Shown: positions 19,892 to 35,037, counted from the stretch's first letter. The stretch: 64,000 nucleotides of DNA from Cupriavidus sp. AU9028 (GCF_019795295.1 NZ_JAIMCG010000013.1:62001-126000), one strand, 5' to 3'. Notes: generated by a model not told the origin, from the letters alone. Made by a program: numbers and translations.

Positions 19892-20740
19892 TCAGTGCCG
19901 CAGCTTGAAACCGCTGCGCAGCAGGCGCAGTGCGATGGTGGCGACCACGGCGAAGGCGGCGGCGACGAGCCCGAAGCTGACCACGGGCGAGACGTCGGAG
20001 ACGCCGAAGAAGCCGTAGCGGAATCCGTCGATCATGTAGAAGAACGGATTGGCGTGCGACACCGCCTGCCAGAACGGCGGCAGCGAATGGATCGAATAGA
20101 ACACGCCGGACAGGAAGGTCGCCGGCATGATCAGGAAGTTCTGGAACGCCGCCAGCTGGTCGAATTTCTCCGCCCAGATGCCGGCGATCAGGCCGAGCGT
20201 CCCGAGCATCGCCGCGCCCAGCAGGGCGAAGGCAAGAATCCAGCCGACGTTGAAGACGTGCAGATCGGCGAACCAGACGGTCACCAGCAGCACACCAAGG
20301 CCCACCGCGAGGCCGCGCACCACCGCGGCGCCGACGTAGGCACCGAACATCTCCCAGTGCGACAGCGGCGGCAGCAGCACGAAGACCAGGTTGCCGGTGA
20401 TCTTGGACTGGATCAGCGACGACGAACTGTTGGCGAAGGCGTTCTGCAGTACGCTCATCATCACCAGGCCCGGCACCAGGAAGGCGGTGTAGGTGATCTG
20501 GTCGTAGACCTTGACGCGGTCTTCCAGCACATGGCCGAAGATCAGCAGATACAGGATGGCGGTCAGCACCGGCGCGGCGACGGTCTGGAAGCTGACCTTC
20601 CAGAAGCGCAGCACTTCCTTGTAGAGCAGCGTGCGGAAACCGATCAGCACGCCGCCCGGCAGACTGCCCCCTGGCTCGGCGATGGGGTCGTCTCCGCGAG
20701 CGCCTGCCGCGCCCTGGCTGACATCGTGGGGGATCTTCAT
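19892..20740 (-). CDS. ABC-2 type transporter permease (YadH-like)
   Basis: Membrane half of an ABC exporter. 282 residues with six membrane helices (first at about 58-78) after a polar N-terminus, and the ABC-2 signature FLSGVFYSIHSLPPFWQAVS near the C-terminus. The start ATG overlaps the stop of the ATPase gene by four bases (ATGA), so the two are coupled. The substrate is not known; YadGH relatives have been linked to envelope components only by context. Confidence 0.93.
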   Translation of the reverse strand: MKIPHDVSQGAAGARGDDPIAEPGGSLPGGVLIGFRTLLYKEVLRFWKVSFQTVAAPVLTAILYLLIFGHVLEDRVKVYDQITYTAFLVPGLVMMSVLQNAFANSSSSLIQSKITGNLVFVLLPPLSHWEMFGAYVGAAVVRGLAVGLGVLLVTVWFADLHVFNVGWILAFALLGAAMLGTLGLIAGIWAEKFDQLAAFQNFLIMPATFLSGVFYSIHSLPPFWQAVSHANPFFYMIDGFRYGFFGVSDVSPVVSFGLVAAAFAVVATIALRLLRSGFKLRH

Positions 20741-21687
20741 GCCGCGCCCTCCACGGCGCCGGCGCCCTGTATCTCGGGCAGCCGGCCGTCACGTTTCATG
20801 ATCTGCACGAACACATCCTCCAGATCGGCCTTGTTGATTTCCATGTCCTCGATGTCGCAGCCAGCCTCGCGGCAGGCGGCGAGGATCGGCTCCACTACCT
20901 GGTAGCCGGACAGCCGCAGCCGGATCGCCCGCTCGCCCGGGTTCGACGGCATCCGCAGCGGCTCCAGCGAAGTCGGCAGCGCACCGCGCGACAGCGTCAG
21001 CACCAGTTGCAGGCCGGCGAACTGCGTCAGCAGGTTGCTGGTGCGCTCGAGCGCCACCACTTCGCCGAACTTCAGCATCGCGATGCGATCGCACAGTGCC
21101 TCGGCTTCCTCGAGGTAGTGCGTGGTCAGGATGATGGTGTGGCCTTCCCGGTTCAGACGCGAAATGAACTTCCACAAGGTCTGGCGCAGTTCGACGTCCA
21201 CGCCGGCGGTCGGCTCGTCCAGCACGATGACGGGCGGGCGGTGCACCAGCGCCTGCGCGACCAGCACGCGGCGCTTCATGCCGCCCGAGAGCTGGCGCAT
21301 GTTGGCGTCGGCCTTGCTGGTCAGGTCCAGGTTGGCCATGATCTCGTCGATCCAGTCGTCGTTGCGCGACAGGCCGAAATAGCCCGATTGCAGGCGCAAG
21401 GTCTCCCGCACGGTGAAGAACGGATCGAAGACCAGTTCCTGTGGCACCACGCCCAGCATGCGGCGCGCCATCCGGTAGTCGTCGACGACATCGTGCCCGT
21501 GCACGCGCACGCTGCCCGAATCCGCGCGGTTCAGGCCGGCAAGGATGGAAATCAGCGTCGTCTTGCCGGCGCCATTGGGCCCGAGCAGGCCGAAGAACTC
21601 GCCGCGCTCGACGCTGAACGACACGCCCTTGAGCGCCTGCAGACTGCGGTAGCGCTTGCGGACATCGGATATTTCGATGGCTTTCAT
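20737..21687 (-). CDS. ABC transporter ATP-binding protein (YadG-like)
   Basis: ATPase partner of the ABC-2 permease. 316 residues: Walker A GPNGAGKTT near 37-45, Q-loop VVPQELVFDP, signature LSGGMKRR, Walker B VIVLDEPTAGVD and H-loop TTHYLEEAEALC, then a C-terminal extension of about 90 residues typical of DrrA/CcmA-like ATPases. The chosen start, ATG at 21685-21687 (MKAIEISDVRKRY), matches the family; the longer open frame upstream is Arg/Pro rich and noncoding in character. Confidence 0.94.
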   Translation of the reverse strand: MKAIEISDVRKRYRSLQALKGVSFSVERGEFFGLLGPNGAGKTTLISILAGLNRADSGSVRVHGHDVVDDYRMARRMLGVVPQELVFDPFFTVRETLRLQSGYFGLSRNDDWIDEIMANLDLTSKADANMRQLSGGMKRRVLVAQALVHRPPVIVLDEPTAGVDVELRQTLWKFISRLNREGHTIILTTHYLEEAEALCDRIAMLKFGEVVALERTSNLLTQFAGLQLVLTLSRGALPTSLEPLRMPSNPGERAIRLRLSGYQVVEPILAACREAGCDIEDMEINKADLEDVFVQIMKRDGRLPEIQGAGAVEGAA

Positions 21688-22072
21688 GGCCGTATTGCGT
21701 GGGCGGGGACGCGCGATGGGCTGCGCGCCGCGCCGGCCTCCGGAAAAATGGCGGGACCGCCCGGTCAGACGTGGCAGCCGCCGCGTGAGCTGCTGGCGGG
21801 GGCATCGCGGATGCATATGCATCGGACGTGCCGGCGCCGGACGGGGCATTTGCCGGCGCTCCGGTGCCAGACCGGAAACGTCGCCAGCGCGAACGCTGGC
21901 AGACAGGCGCCAACAAAACGGATAACCGGGGATTATAGGGGATGGAGGGGTCGGTCCGCTTTGCAGCCCAGGGGGCCGCTCCAGCCATCCGTACCAGGCG
22001 CGGTGACGAGGGAGCCGTCACCGTGGCATCGCACAAGGCCGGGCGAACCGCGCCGGGCCTGTGGATGCCGGG
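21688..22072 (-). promoter_or_regulatory. Gap holding a probable promoter for the ABC exporter genes
   Basis: No gene seen. A TATAAT box lies on the minus strand at 21932-21937 (CCCTATAATCCCC), with no good -35. Transcription from it would give a leader of about 240 bases before the ATPase ATG. The rest is GC-rich sequence without recognisable elements. Confidence 0.4.
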
Positions 22073-22357
22073 TCAATGTCGCGGCTGGTCGGCCGTGGCG
22101 TCCAGATCGAGCAGTCCGTCCACGCCATACAGCGCCGCGAGCGAGAGGAGCTGGGCAGGCACCGCGACGAAGCCGATCCGGCCGCCGCGGGCCTGCGCCG
22201 CCCGGTGCAGGGCCAACAGCACCGCCACGGCGCTCGAATCGACGCGGTTCAGCTTGCCGCAGTCCACGCGCGCCTCGCCCCGCGCGACCGCATCCAGCGC
22301 GCCCCGCAGCACGGCGGTCGCATTGCGATTGGTCAGTTCGGTGCCAAGCGAGATCAT
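22073..22357 (-). CDS. mlaB: STAS-domain protein, MlaB
   Basis: Cytoplasmic regulatory subunit of the MlaFEDB lipid transporter. 94 residues of a STAS domain, with DCGKLNRVDSSAVAVLLALHRAA, the conserved DSSA loop where related proteins carry the phosphorylatable Ser. Last gene of the mla run and 128 bp downstream of mlaC. Confidence 0.88.
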   Translation of the reverse strand: MISLGTELTNRNATAVLRGALDAVARGEARVDCGKLNRVDSSAVAVLLALHRAAQARGGRIGFVAVPAQLLSLAALYGVDGLLDLDATADQPRH

Positions 22358-22485
22358 TCGTGGTGTCTTTCCGTGAAGCGGTGGGTCATGGCGGCAGGGA
22401 TGCCGCGCGGATTGTAGCGGGTTTCGTTGCCGCGGCCCGCCCCCTGTCCGCAGGGGAGGAGCCGCGGCGCTTGCCCGCCGGGCCG

Positions 22486-23109
22486 TCAGTTCTTGGCGCT
22501 GGCCAGCTGGCGGTTGCGATCCTGCAGCGTCTTGATGACCCCGTCGATACCCTGCTGGCTGGCGATGGTGTTGAAGCTGCCCTTGTAGGCTTCGGTCAGC
22601 CAGGCGCCCAGCACGTTGATGTCGTACACCTTCCAGCCCTGCGGCGTCTTCTCCAGGCGGTAATCCATCTGGATCGGATCGCCCTTGTTGATCACCTGGG
22701 TGCGCACCACGGCCTCGGTGTCCTCCGGCGCGCCGCGGAACGGACGGAACTGCACGGTCTGGTCACGCACCTGCGAAACCGCGCCGGCGTAGGTGCGGAT
22801 CAGCAGCATCTTGAACTCCTCGATGATCTGCTTCTGCTGCTCCGGGGTCGCCTTGGACCAGTTGCGGCCCATCGCGATCTGCGTGGTGCGGGTGAAGTTG
22901 GCGTTCGGCATGATCTTTTGCTCGACCAGCGCCGTGATCTTGGGGATGCTGCCGGCCTGCATTTCCTTGTCGGCCTTGACGGTGGCCATCACGTCTTCGA
23001 CCAGCGAGCGGACCAGGCCGTCGGGCGTCGACGTGTCCGGTGCCTGGGCCAGCGCGGGGCCGCTCAGGGCGAAGGCGGCGATAAAGGGAAGCAAGAGTCG
23101 CTTAAGCAT
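22486..23109 (-). CDS. mlaC: Periplasmic phospholipid shuttle MlaC
   Basis: Soluble carrier of phospholipid between the outer-membrane MlaA complex and the inner-membrane MlaFEDB complex. 207 residues with a Sec signal (cleavage after ALA near 21) and the Tol_Tol_Ttg2 domain: segments NFTRTTQIAMGRNWSKATPE and MDYRLEKTPQGWKVYDINV are characteristic. It lies 253 bp downstream of mlaA on the same strand. Confidence 0.95.
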   Translation of the reverse strand: MLKRLLLPFIAAFALSGPALAQAPDTSTPDGLVRSLVEDVMATVKADKEMQAGSIPKITALVEQKIMPNANFTRTTQIAMGRNWSKATPEQQKQIIEEFKMLLIRTYAGAVSQVRDQTVQFRPFRGAPEDTEAVVRTQVINKGDPIQMDYRLEKTPQGWKVYDINVLGAWLTEAYKGSFNTIASQQGIDGVIKTLQDRNRQLASAKN

Positions 23110-23362
23110 GGATTTCCTTGTCTATCAGTACCGGCGAGCGCAAGGGGCTTGCGTCGCCTGCCGGCTCCGGCACACCGAATGGCGTGCCGGCCGACTTGTC
23201 GTTATTGGAGATGGGCGGGCGGTCCGGAGTTCATGCTGCCTCGGGATGCACGCTACTGCACTGCTTCTCACAACTTGTTGCAGCGCTGACCGAGCGTTCA
23301 CAAGTGATGCTCGATCCGCTTAAATACCCGGGCCGTCACGAGGCGCCGTGGCGCGGCCAGCG

Positions 23363-24232
23363 TCAGAAACGCAGGCCGGGCGTCGGTCCCATCGGGGGCA
23401 CGGGCATGGGCTGCTGGCTCGGATCGATCGCCGGCTGGGTCGGCGAGGCGGGCGCGGGCTCGGTGCCCTGCGCCGCATCGGCAGCGGCCTCCCCCTCGGC
23501 TGCCGCATCGGTGTCCGCATCGTCGCCGTCGCTGTCCGGCGGATTGCCGTCATGGATCAGGTACGAACGGCGCTGCAGGTAGGCGTCGCGGGTGAAGGCG
23601 TACTTGTCCAGCGCCGCCTGTTCGATCAGCGAAGTGGCGCCGAGCAGGTTGGCGCGCGTATTGACCAGCCGCAGCCCGGTCAGCGAGTTGCGCAACGATA
23701 CCGGATAGATGTAGGCACCGGGATCGGCCTGCCGGTCGACGATCATGCCCGTCGTATCGCGGAAGGTGCTCGGTCCGAACAGCGGCAGTACCAGATACGG
23801 GCCGGACGGCACGCCCCAGACGCCCAGCGTCTGGCCGAAGTCCTCGTTGTACTTGGGCAGGCCGGCGGGCGTGGCGATATCGATCAGGCCGCCGAGGCCA
23901 AGCACCGTGTTGATCGCCACCCGCATGGTGTCCTCGGCAAAGCGCGTCGGCTTGCCCTGCAGCAGGTTGTTCAGCGCCGAATAGACGTCGCTGAAGTTGG
24001 AGAACACGTTGGTGACGGCGGTGCGTATCGGCGACGGCACGATATCCGAGTAGACCTCGGCGACCGGACGGAAGATGCCGCGGTCCAGGTCCTCGTTGAT
24101 TTTCGTGACCTCGCGATTGAACGGCTCCAGAGGGTCGCGCGGATTCCTGTCCGGCCCGGTCGCGCAACCGGACAACGCCACTGCCGCCGCGGCGGCGAGC
24201 AGCCATCGCTTGTGAACCCCCGAACCCGTCAT
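23363..24232 (-). CDS. mlaA: Outer-membrane lipoprotein MlaA (VacJ)
   Basis: Removes misplaced phospholipid from the outer leaflet of the outer membrane. 289 residues: lipoprotein signal with lipobox LSGC (Cys about 22), DPLEPFNREV, and the MlaA core with FGQTLGVWGVPSGPYLVLPL and FGPSTFRDTTG. A long acidic, Pro/Ala-rich tail (about 225-289) is beyond the usual domain. The gene overlaps the mlaD stop by four bases, so here mlaA is inside the mla operon, unlike in E. coli where it is separate. Confidence 0.95.
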   Translation of the reverse strand: MTGSGVHKRWLLAAAAAVALSGCATGPDRNPRDPLEPFNREVTKINEDLDRGIFRPVAEVYSDIVPSPIRTAVTNVFSNFSDVYSALNNLLQGKPTRFAEDTMRVAINTVLGLGGLIDIATPAGLPKYNEDFGQTLGVWGVPSGPYLVLPLFGPSTFRDTTGMIVDRQADPGAYIYPVSLRNSLTGLRLVNTRANLLGATSLIEQAALDKYAFTRDAYLQRRSYLIHDGNPPDSDGDDADTDAAAEGEAAADAAQGTEPAPASPTQPAIDPSQQPMPVPPMGPTPGLRF

Positions 24233-24708
24233 TTTTCTGCTCCCGCGCCGCCTGCGTCGGCGGCCTTGTTATATAGGAATTGTCCGATCAGGTTCTCCAG
24301 CACCACTGCCGACTGCGTCATCGTGATGCGGGCCCCCTCGGCAAGCATGGCGGTGTCGCCGCCGGCTTCCAGACCGATGTACTGCTCGCCGAGCAGCCCC
24401 GACGTCAGGATCTTGGCCGAGGTGTCCTTGGGAAACTGGTAGCGCTGCTCCAGATCCATCACCACGGTAGCCTGATAGGTCTTGTCGTCGAAGGTGATCG
24501 CCGCCACCCGGCCGACCACCACGCCCGCGCTCTTGACCGGCGCGCGCGCCTTCAGCCCGCCGATGTTGTCGAAGCGGGCCTGGATCCGGTACGTGTCCTC
24601 GAAGCTGAACGTGCTCATGTTGCCGGCCTTCAAGGCCAGGAACAGCAAGGCCAGGATGCCGGCCACCACGAACAGCCCCACCCAGAAGTCGAGTGCGTTC
24701 TTTCTCAT
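24229..24708 (-). CDS. mlaD: MCE-domain protein MlaD
   Basis: Hexameric inner-membrane-anchored lipid-binding ring of the Mla transporter. 159 residues: N-terminal anchor (about 8-28) and a single MCE domain with VKSAGVVVGRVAAI and the LTSGLLGEQYIGLE region. Start ATG at 24706-24708 (MRKNALDFWVGLF); an in-frame TTG lies seven codons upstream. Confidence 0.96.
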   Translation of the reverse strand: MRKNALDFWVGLFVVAGILALLFLALKAGNMSTFSFEDTYRIQARFDNIGGLKARAPVKSAGVVVGRVAAITFDDKTYQATVVMDLEQRYQFPKDTSAKILTSGLLGEQYIGLEAGGDTAMLAEGARITMTQSAVVLENLIGQFLYNKAADAGGAGAEK

Positions 24709-24755
24709 CGGAATTCTCTTTTCAATCAATCGTCGACCGCGTATCGATGCACAGC

Positions 24756-25544
24756 TCAGGTGCTGAACATCAGCGCGGTCAGCAGGAAATCGAGCGCCAG
24801 CACGGCCAGCGACGCGATCACGACGGTTCGGGTGGTGGCGCGCGAAACGCCCTCGGGTGTCGGCCGGGCCTCATACCCCTGATACAGGGCGATGAATGTC
24901 ACCGCAATGCCGAAGATAAAGCTTTTGAGCAGTCCGTTCAGGACGTCAGCCCGCACATCGACGCCGCCCTGCATCTGCGACCAGAACGCGCCGGCATCGA
25001 CGCCGATCAGCTGCACGCCGACGATATAGCCGCCCAGGATGCCCACCGCGCTGAAGATGGTGGCCAGCACCGGCATGGCGATCACCCCCGCCCAGAAGCG
25101 CGGCGCCACCACGCGCTGCAACGGGTTGACCGCCATCATTTCCATCGCGCTCAATTGCTCGCCGGCCTTCATCAGGCCGATTTCGGCCGTCAGCGACGTG
25201 CCCGCGCGGCCGGCGAACAGCAGCGCCGTGACCACCGGGCCCAGCTCGCGCACCAGCGACAGCGCCACCAGCAGGCCCAGCGCCTGTTCCGACCCGTAGC
25301 GGTTCAGCGTGTAGTAGCCCTGCAGGCCAAGCACGAAGCCGACGAACAGGCCCGACACGGCGATGATCACCAGCGACAGGTTGCCGACGAAGAAGATCTG
25401 GTCCGACACCAGCCGCATGCGCCGCAATAGCGAGCCGGACATGGCCAGCATGGTGAGGAACATCCGCGTGCCGCGGCCCAGCCCCTCGATGCTGCGTCGC
25501 ACGGCGCCGCCGATCGAGGCAAAGAAACCGTAGATCGCGCCCAT
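24756..25544 (-). CDS. mlaE: Lipid transporter permease MlaE
   Basis: Membrane permease of the MlaFEDB complex. 262 residues with five to six helices and the family stretch LVRELGPVVTALLFAGRAG, then EIGLMKAGEQLSAMEMMAVN. The ATG at 25542-25544 overlaps the mlaF stop by one base (TGATG), a coupled arrangement; the preceding in-frame TTG is less likely. Confidence 0.96.
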   Translation of the reverse strand: MGAIYGFFASIGGAVRRSIEGLGRGTRMFLTMLAMSGSLLRRMRLVSDQIFFVGNLSLVIIAVSGLFVGFVLGLQGYYTLNRYGSEQALGLLVALSLVRELGPVVTALLFAGRAGTSLTAEIGLMKAGEQLSAMEMMAVNPLQRVVAPRFWAGVIAMPVLATIFSAVGILGGYIVGVQLIGVDAGAFWSQMQGGVDVRADVLNGLLKSFIFGIAVTFIALYQGYEARPTPEGVSRATTRTVVIASLAVLALDFLLTALMFST

Positions 25545-26392
25545 CAACCCCGCCCTCCCGCACCGAAGTCTTCCGCAAGGGACGGTCCGGCGTAGTGGAA
25601 CGGCACCGGGCCGTCCGCTTCGGCATGGACGAACTGATGCACGAACGGGTCGGTCGAGGCGCGCAGCGCGTCAGGCTCGCCCTCGGCGGCGATACGGCCG
25701 TTGGCGATGAAGTACACGTAGTCGGCGATCTGGAAGGTCTCGTTCACGTCGTGCGAGACGATGATGGTCGTTGCGCCCAGCGCATCGTTCAGGGTGCGGA
25801 TCAGCCGGGCGGTCAGGCCCAGCGAGATCGGGTCCAGTCCGGCGAACGGCTCGTCGTACATCAGCAGCGCCGGATCGAGCGCGATCGCCCGGGCCAGTGC
25901 CACGCGGCGCGCCATGCCGCCGGAAATCTGCGATGGCATCAGGTCGCGCGCCCCACGCAGCCCGACCGCGTTCAGCTTCATCAGCACCAGGTCGCGGATC
26001 ATCGCGTCCGGCAGGTCCGTGTGCTCGCGCAGCGGGAAGGCCACGTTGTCGAAGACCGACAGATCGGTAAACAGCGCGCCGAACTGGAACAGCATGCCCA
26101 TCTGCCGCCGTGCCGCATAGAGGCCGGCGCGGTCGAGCTTGCCGATATCCGCGCCATCAAAGCGCACCTCGCCGCGCGTGGCGCGCACCTGGCCCCCGAT
26201 CAGACGCAGGACGGTGGTCTTGCCACAGCCGGAGCCGCCCATGACCGCCACCACCTTGCCGCGCGGAATACGCATGGAGAGGCCGGAGAGGATGGGCTTG
26301 CCGCCCGCCGCATAGGCGAAGTCGACGGCTTGCAGTTCGACGAGGGTGGAATTGAGTTCGGTCACGGTGGCATCGCGAGGGACGGACGGCAT
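25544..26392 (-). CDS. mlaF: Lipid transporter ATPase MlaF
   Basis: ATP-binding subunit of MlaFEDB. Walker A MGGSGCGKTT, Q-loop FQFGALFTDLSV, signature ISGGMARR, Walker B LLMYDEPFAGLD and H-loop IIVSHDVNET are all intact. Two starts compete. The ATG at 26390-26392 gives 282 residues, but it overlaps a TATAAT box. The GTG at 26363-26365 (VTELNSTLVEL) gives 273 residues and would fit a transcript starting at about 26380. First gene of the mla run, 121 bp from the Bug-type gene on the same strand. Confidence 0.93.
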   Translation of the reverse strand: MPSVPRDATVTELNSTLVELQAVDFAYAAGGKPILSGLSMRIPRGKVVAVMGGSGCGKTTVLRLIGGQVRATRGEVRFDGADIGKLDRAGLYAARRQMGMLFQFGALFTDLSVFDNVAFPLREHTDLPDAMIRDLVLMKLNAVGLRGARDLMPSQISGGMARRVALARAIALDPALLMYDEPFAGLDPISLGLTARLIRTLNDALGATTIIVSHDVNETFQIADYVYFIANGRIAAEGEPDALRASTDPFVHQFVHAEADGPVPFHYAGPSLAEDFGAGGRG

Positions 26393-26394
26393 TA
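26389..26394 (-). promoter_or_regulatory. -10 box in front of mlaF (candidate)
   Basis: TATAAT on the minus strand in the context CACTTATAATGCC; its last bases coincide with the upstream ATG candidate of mlaF. No clear -35. If used, translation must begin at the downstream GTG (26365). Confidence 0.45.
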
Positions 26395-26513
26395 TAAGTG
26401 CTAACACCTATACTTGCCCGTGACCGTGCCTCGCAACACCTGGGCGACGAGTGGCGCCAAAACAACTCCGGGTGGCAAACCGCCGCGACGAGCGGTCGGG
26501 TCCCGGCCCCACG

Positions 26514-27683
26514 TCAGGGTTCCACCGGTCGGCCCGCCTGCCGCAGAATCACCTGCCACTGGATCGATTCCGAGCGGATCGCGGTGGCGAACGCTTCCGG
26601 GGAATCGCGCAGCGGCGTCAGCCCCACCTCGTGCAGGCGCTCGCGCACCTGCGGCTCCCGCACGATCTGGTCCAACGCGCCAGCCAGCTTGCCGACGATG
26701 ACACGTGGCGTCTTGGCGGGCGCCAGAATGCCCAGCCAGGGCCCGGCGCCGTAGCCGTCCATGCCGCTTTCGGCCAGCGTCGGCACGCCGGGCGCCAGCG
26801 AGGAACGGCTCGAGCCGGCGACCGCGAGCAGGCGCAGCGCGCCGCTCGCCAGGTGCGGCTCCACCGCCGCATAGTTGCAGAAGCAGGCGCTGACCCGCCC
26901 GGCGAGCACTTCCTGCACTAGCGCGGCCTCCCCTTTCGCCGTTACCAGCGGAATCCCGTTCGGGATGCCGCGGATCGCGTATTCGGCGTACAGATGGGCC
27001 GGTGTACCGGGCTGTGCCGTGCCGATGCTGTAGGCGGAGGGATTGGCGCGGGCGGCATCGAGCCACTGCTGCGGGGTGCGCACCGGCAGGCGCCCGTTCA
27101 CCGCCAGAAACAGCGGCATCGACACCACCCGGGCCACCGGTGTGAAGTCGCGCAGCACGTCGTGGGCCTGCGGCTCGACGCCGGGCTGGATCAGCACGGT
27201 GGACTGGTGCAGCAGCAGGGTATGACCGTCCGAGCTGGCGCGCGCGACCACATCGCTGGCGGTAGTGCCGTTGGCGCTGGGGCGGTTGTCCACCTCCACC
27301 GGCACACCAAGGTGCTGGGTCAAGCGCTCCGCCAGAAAGCGGGCGATGGCATCCGGCACACCGCCGGCCGGGAACGGCACGATCAGCCGGACCGGCCGCG
27401 AGGGCCAGGAATGGGGCGAGCGATCGGTCAAGCGTGCCGCGGCAGGTTCGCCGCGACCGTTGCCGGCGGCGGCCTGGGCCGGCGCCGCCAACGGCAGCGC
27501 GAGCAGCGGCGCGGCGCCAGGCGCGGCGAGCAGCACCACGGCCCGGCGCAGGAAGCGCCGCCGTGGCGCCGCAGCCGACGCATCGGCCCGGATCGGTGAA
27601 TCGGCCGGCGGCCTGGGCACGGCAAGGAAGTGCTGGCTCGCCTTTCCTTGCCAAAGCCGCGCAAGCATGCGAACTTCGGGCAT
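26514..27683 (-). CDS. Tripartite tricarboxylate transporter receptor (Bug family)
   Basis: Periplasmic solute-binding protein of the very large betaproteobacterial Bug/TctC family. The mature region (about 90-389) starts WPSRPVRLIVPFPAGGVPD and keeps the ligand-binding segments NRPSANGTTASDVVA and GTPAHLYAEYA. The N-terminus is unusually long: a twin-arginine-like RRRFLRR at about 42-48 precedes the hydrophobic stretch, so about 40 residues lie before the signal. The start is supported by GGAGGA upstream of the ATG at 27681-27683. No membrane subunits (tctA/tctB) are nearby, as is common for orphan Bug genes. Ligand unknown. Confidence 0.9.
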   Translation of the reverse strand: MPEVRMLARLWQGKASQHFLAVPRPPADSPIRADASAAAPRRRFLRRAVVLLAAPGAAPLLALPLAAPAQAAAGNGRGEPAAARLTDRSPHSWPSRPVRLIVPFPAGGVPDAIARFLAERLTQHLGVPVEVDNRPSANGTTASDVVARASSDGHTLLLHQSTVLIQPGVEPQAHDVLRDFTPVARVVSMPLFLAVNGRLPVRTPQQWLDAARANPSAYSIGTAQPGTPAHLYAEYAIRGIPNGIPLVTAKGEAALVQEVLAGRVSACFCNYAAVEPHLASGALRLLAVAGSSRSSLAPGVPTLAESGMDGYGAGPWLGILAPAKTPRVIVGKLAGALDQIVREPQVRERLHEVGLTPLRDSPEAFATAIRSESIQWQVILRQAGRPVEP

Positions 27684-27879
27684 CAAATTCCTCCGGCGCG
27701 CCAGCCAGGCGGCGCGTCTGGATTGAATGACAAGGGATTAGCGAGGCAGTCTTTGGCTTTTCTTTGTCTCCATTGTAAGTAGGCCCGCCAGAGGGGCACA
27801 GACCGCGTTAACCATAGCCGGGACAACCCTCGGGACGGCAGCGCGCCAGGGGCCGCAAAAGGAGGAAAGGCGCCTCTTC

Positions 27880-27885
27880 TATAAT
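27880..27885 (+). promoter_or_regulatory. -10 box giving a leaderless GNAT transcript (candidate)
   Basis: TATAAT ends seven bases before the ATG at 27893, the distance at which transcription normally starts. The mRNA would therefore begin at or next to the start codon. No good -35 is visible. Confidence 0.5.
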
Positions 27886-27892
27886 TACCGCC

Positions 27893-28483
27893 ATGTCCGA
27901 ATTTCTTCTGCGGCCGATGGCGGCGGCCGATCTGCCCGCCGTGCTGGCGGTGCAGGCGCAGTGCTATCGGCCCGACCTGATCGAAGCGCGCGAGGCGCTC
28001 GAAAGCCGGCTGGCGATGGACCCGCAGCTTTGCTGGGTCGCAACACGCAAAAATCCTGCCGATGACGGCCAGCCTTCCGTGGCGGCCTATCTGCTCACTC
28101 ATCGCTGGAATCGAGAGACGCTGCCGGCGCTCGGGGCGGTATTGGAGCCGCCCTGCTGCGATGCAAAATCTGCGGTCCCGCCCTCTCTTACCTGGTATGT
28201 GCACGACATGGCAGTGTCGCCGATGGCGCAGGGCCACGGCCTGGCCGGGCGGCTCTATGACGCCGCCTGCCGGGCAGCGCGGCAGGCGGGATTGCGCTGC
28301 TCCCGACTGGTAGCGGTGCAGGCGGCCGCGCGCTGGTGGCGGCGGATGGGATATGCGCCGGTGGCACTGCCGGCGCAAGACCTGGCGCGGCTGGCGCCGG
28401 TATTGGCACACTACGGCGAGGGGGCATTGATGATGGAGCGGCGCCTGGATGCGGCGACCACGGGCCCGGCCGGGCTCCGCTAG
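27893..28483 (+). CDS. GNAT-family N-acetyltransferase
   Basis: 196-residue acetyl-CoA-dependent acyltransferase of the GNAT fold. Motif A is visible as VHDMAVSPMAQGHGLAGRLYDAA, with the Q/RxxGxG/A acetyl-CoA loop QGHGLAG; motif B includes RWWRRMGYAPV. The acceptor cannot be inferred. It is convergent with gltD and shares a bidirectional terminator with it. The preceding Shine-Dalgarno-like GGAGG is more than 20 bases away, and a TATAAT box overlaps the expected leader. Confidence 0.85.
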   Translation: MSEFLLRPMAAADLPAVLAVQAQCYRPDLIEAREALESRLAMDPQLCWVATRKNPADDGQPSVAAYLLTHRWNRETLPALGAVLEPPCCDAKSAVPPSLTWYVHDMAVSPMAQGHGLAGRLYDAACRAARQAGLRCSRLVAVQAAARWWRRMGYAPVALPAQDLARLAPVLAHYGEGALMMERRLDAATTGPAGLR

Positions 28484-28495
28484 CGAGGGTTAACG

Positions 28496-28530
28496 AAAAA
28501 GGGCCCGCGCCGGAGCGCGGACCCTTTGTT
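28496..28530. terminator. Bidirectional intrinsic terminator between GNAT gene and gltD
   Basis: AAAGGG-C-CCGCGC (28498-28510) pairs with GCGCGG-A-CCCTTT (28515-28527) around CGGA. The plus strand continues GTTCC and the minus strand reads TTTTTCGTT. It serves convergent transcripts from both sides. Confidence 0.85.
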
Positions 28531-28574
28531 CCCTGCCGGTTGCGGCCGCCCGGCAGCGGGCGGCCGTCCCTGGC

Positions 28575-30038
<1,464 letters not shown>

Positions 30039-30133
30039 GTTGCTTCCTTGGTCTTGCCGGGCTGCCGCATGCGTGGCGGCAGCCCCTCGTGAGGTCATTT
30101 GTTGTAGGCCCGGCCTGCAGGCCGGGCGCCGGT

Positions 30134-34885
<4,752 letters not shown>

Positions 34886-35037
34886 GGGCTTCGATTCCGG
34901 TGATCGCGGCGCGCATCTGAAACGGGCAGGCCGCACGGACCGGGCACGGCGCCGCCATCTGGAAGGCGAGCGGGCGCAAGGGGACCGTATCGGCGTGCGC
35001 GTGCATGACGCGCCGCACAATGACTGTGGGTGCAGCC

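Noticed and set aside
34886-35020. N-terminal extension of GltB from a TTG at 35020
   Set aside because: GltB needs only a short propeptide before the catalytic Cys; the extension is Arg/Pro/Ser-rich and contains much of the leader behind the promoter.
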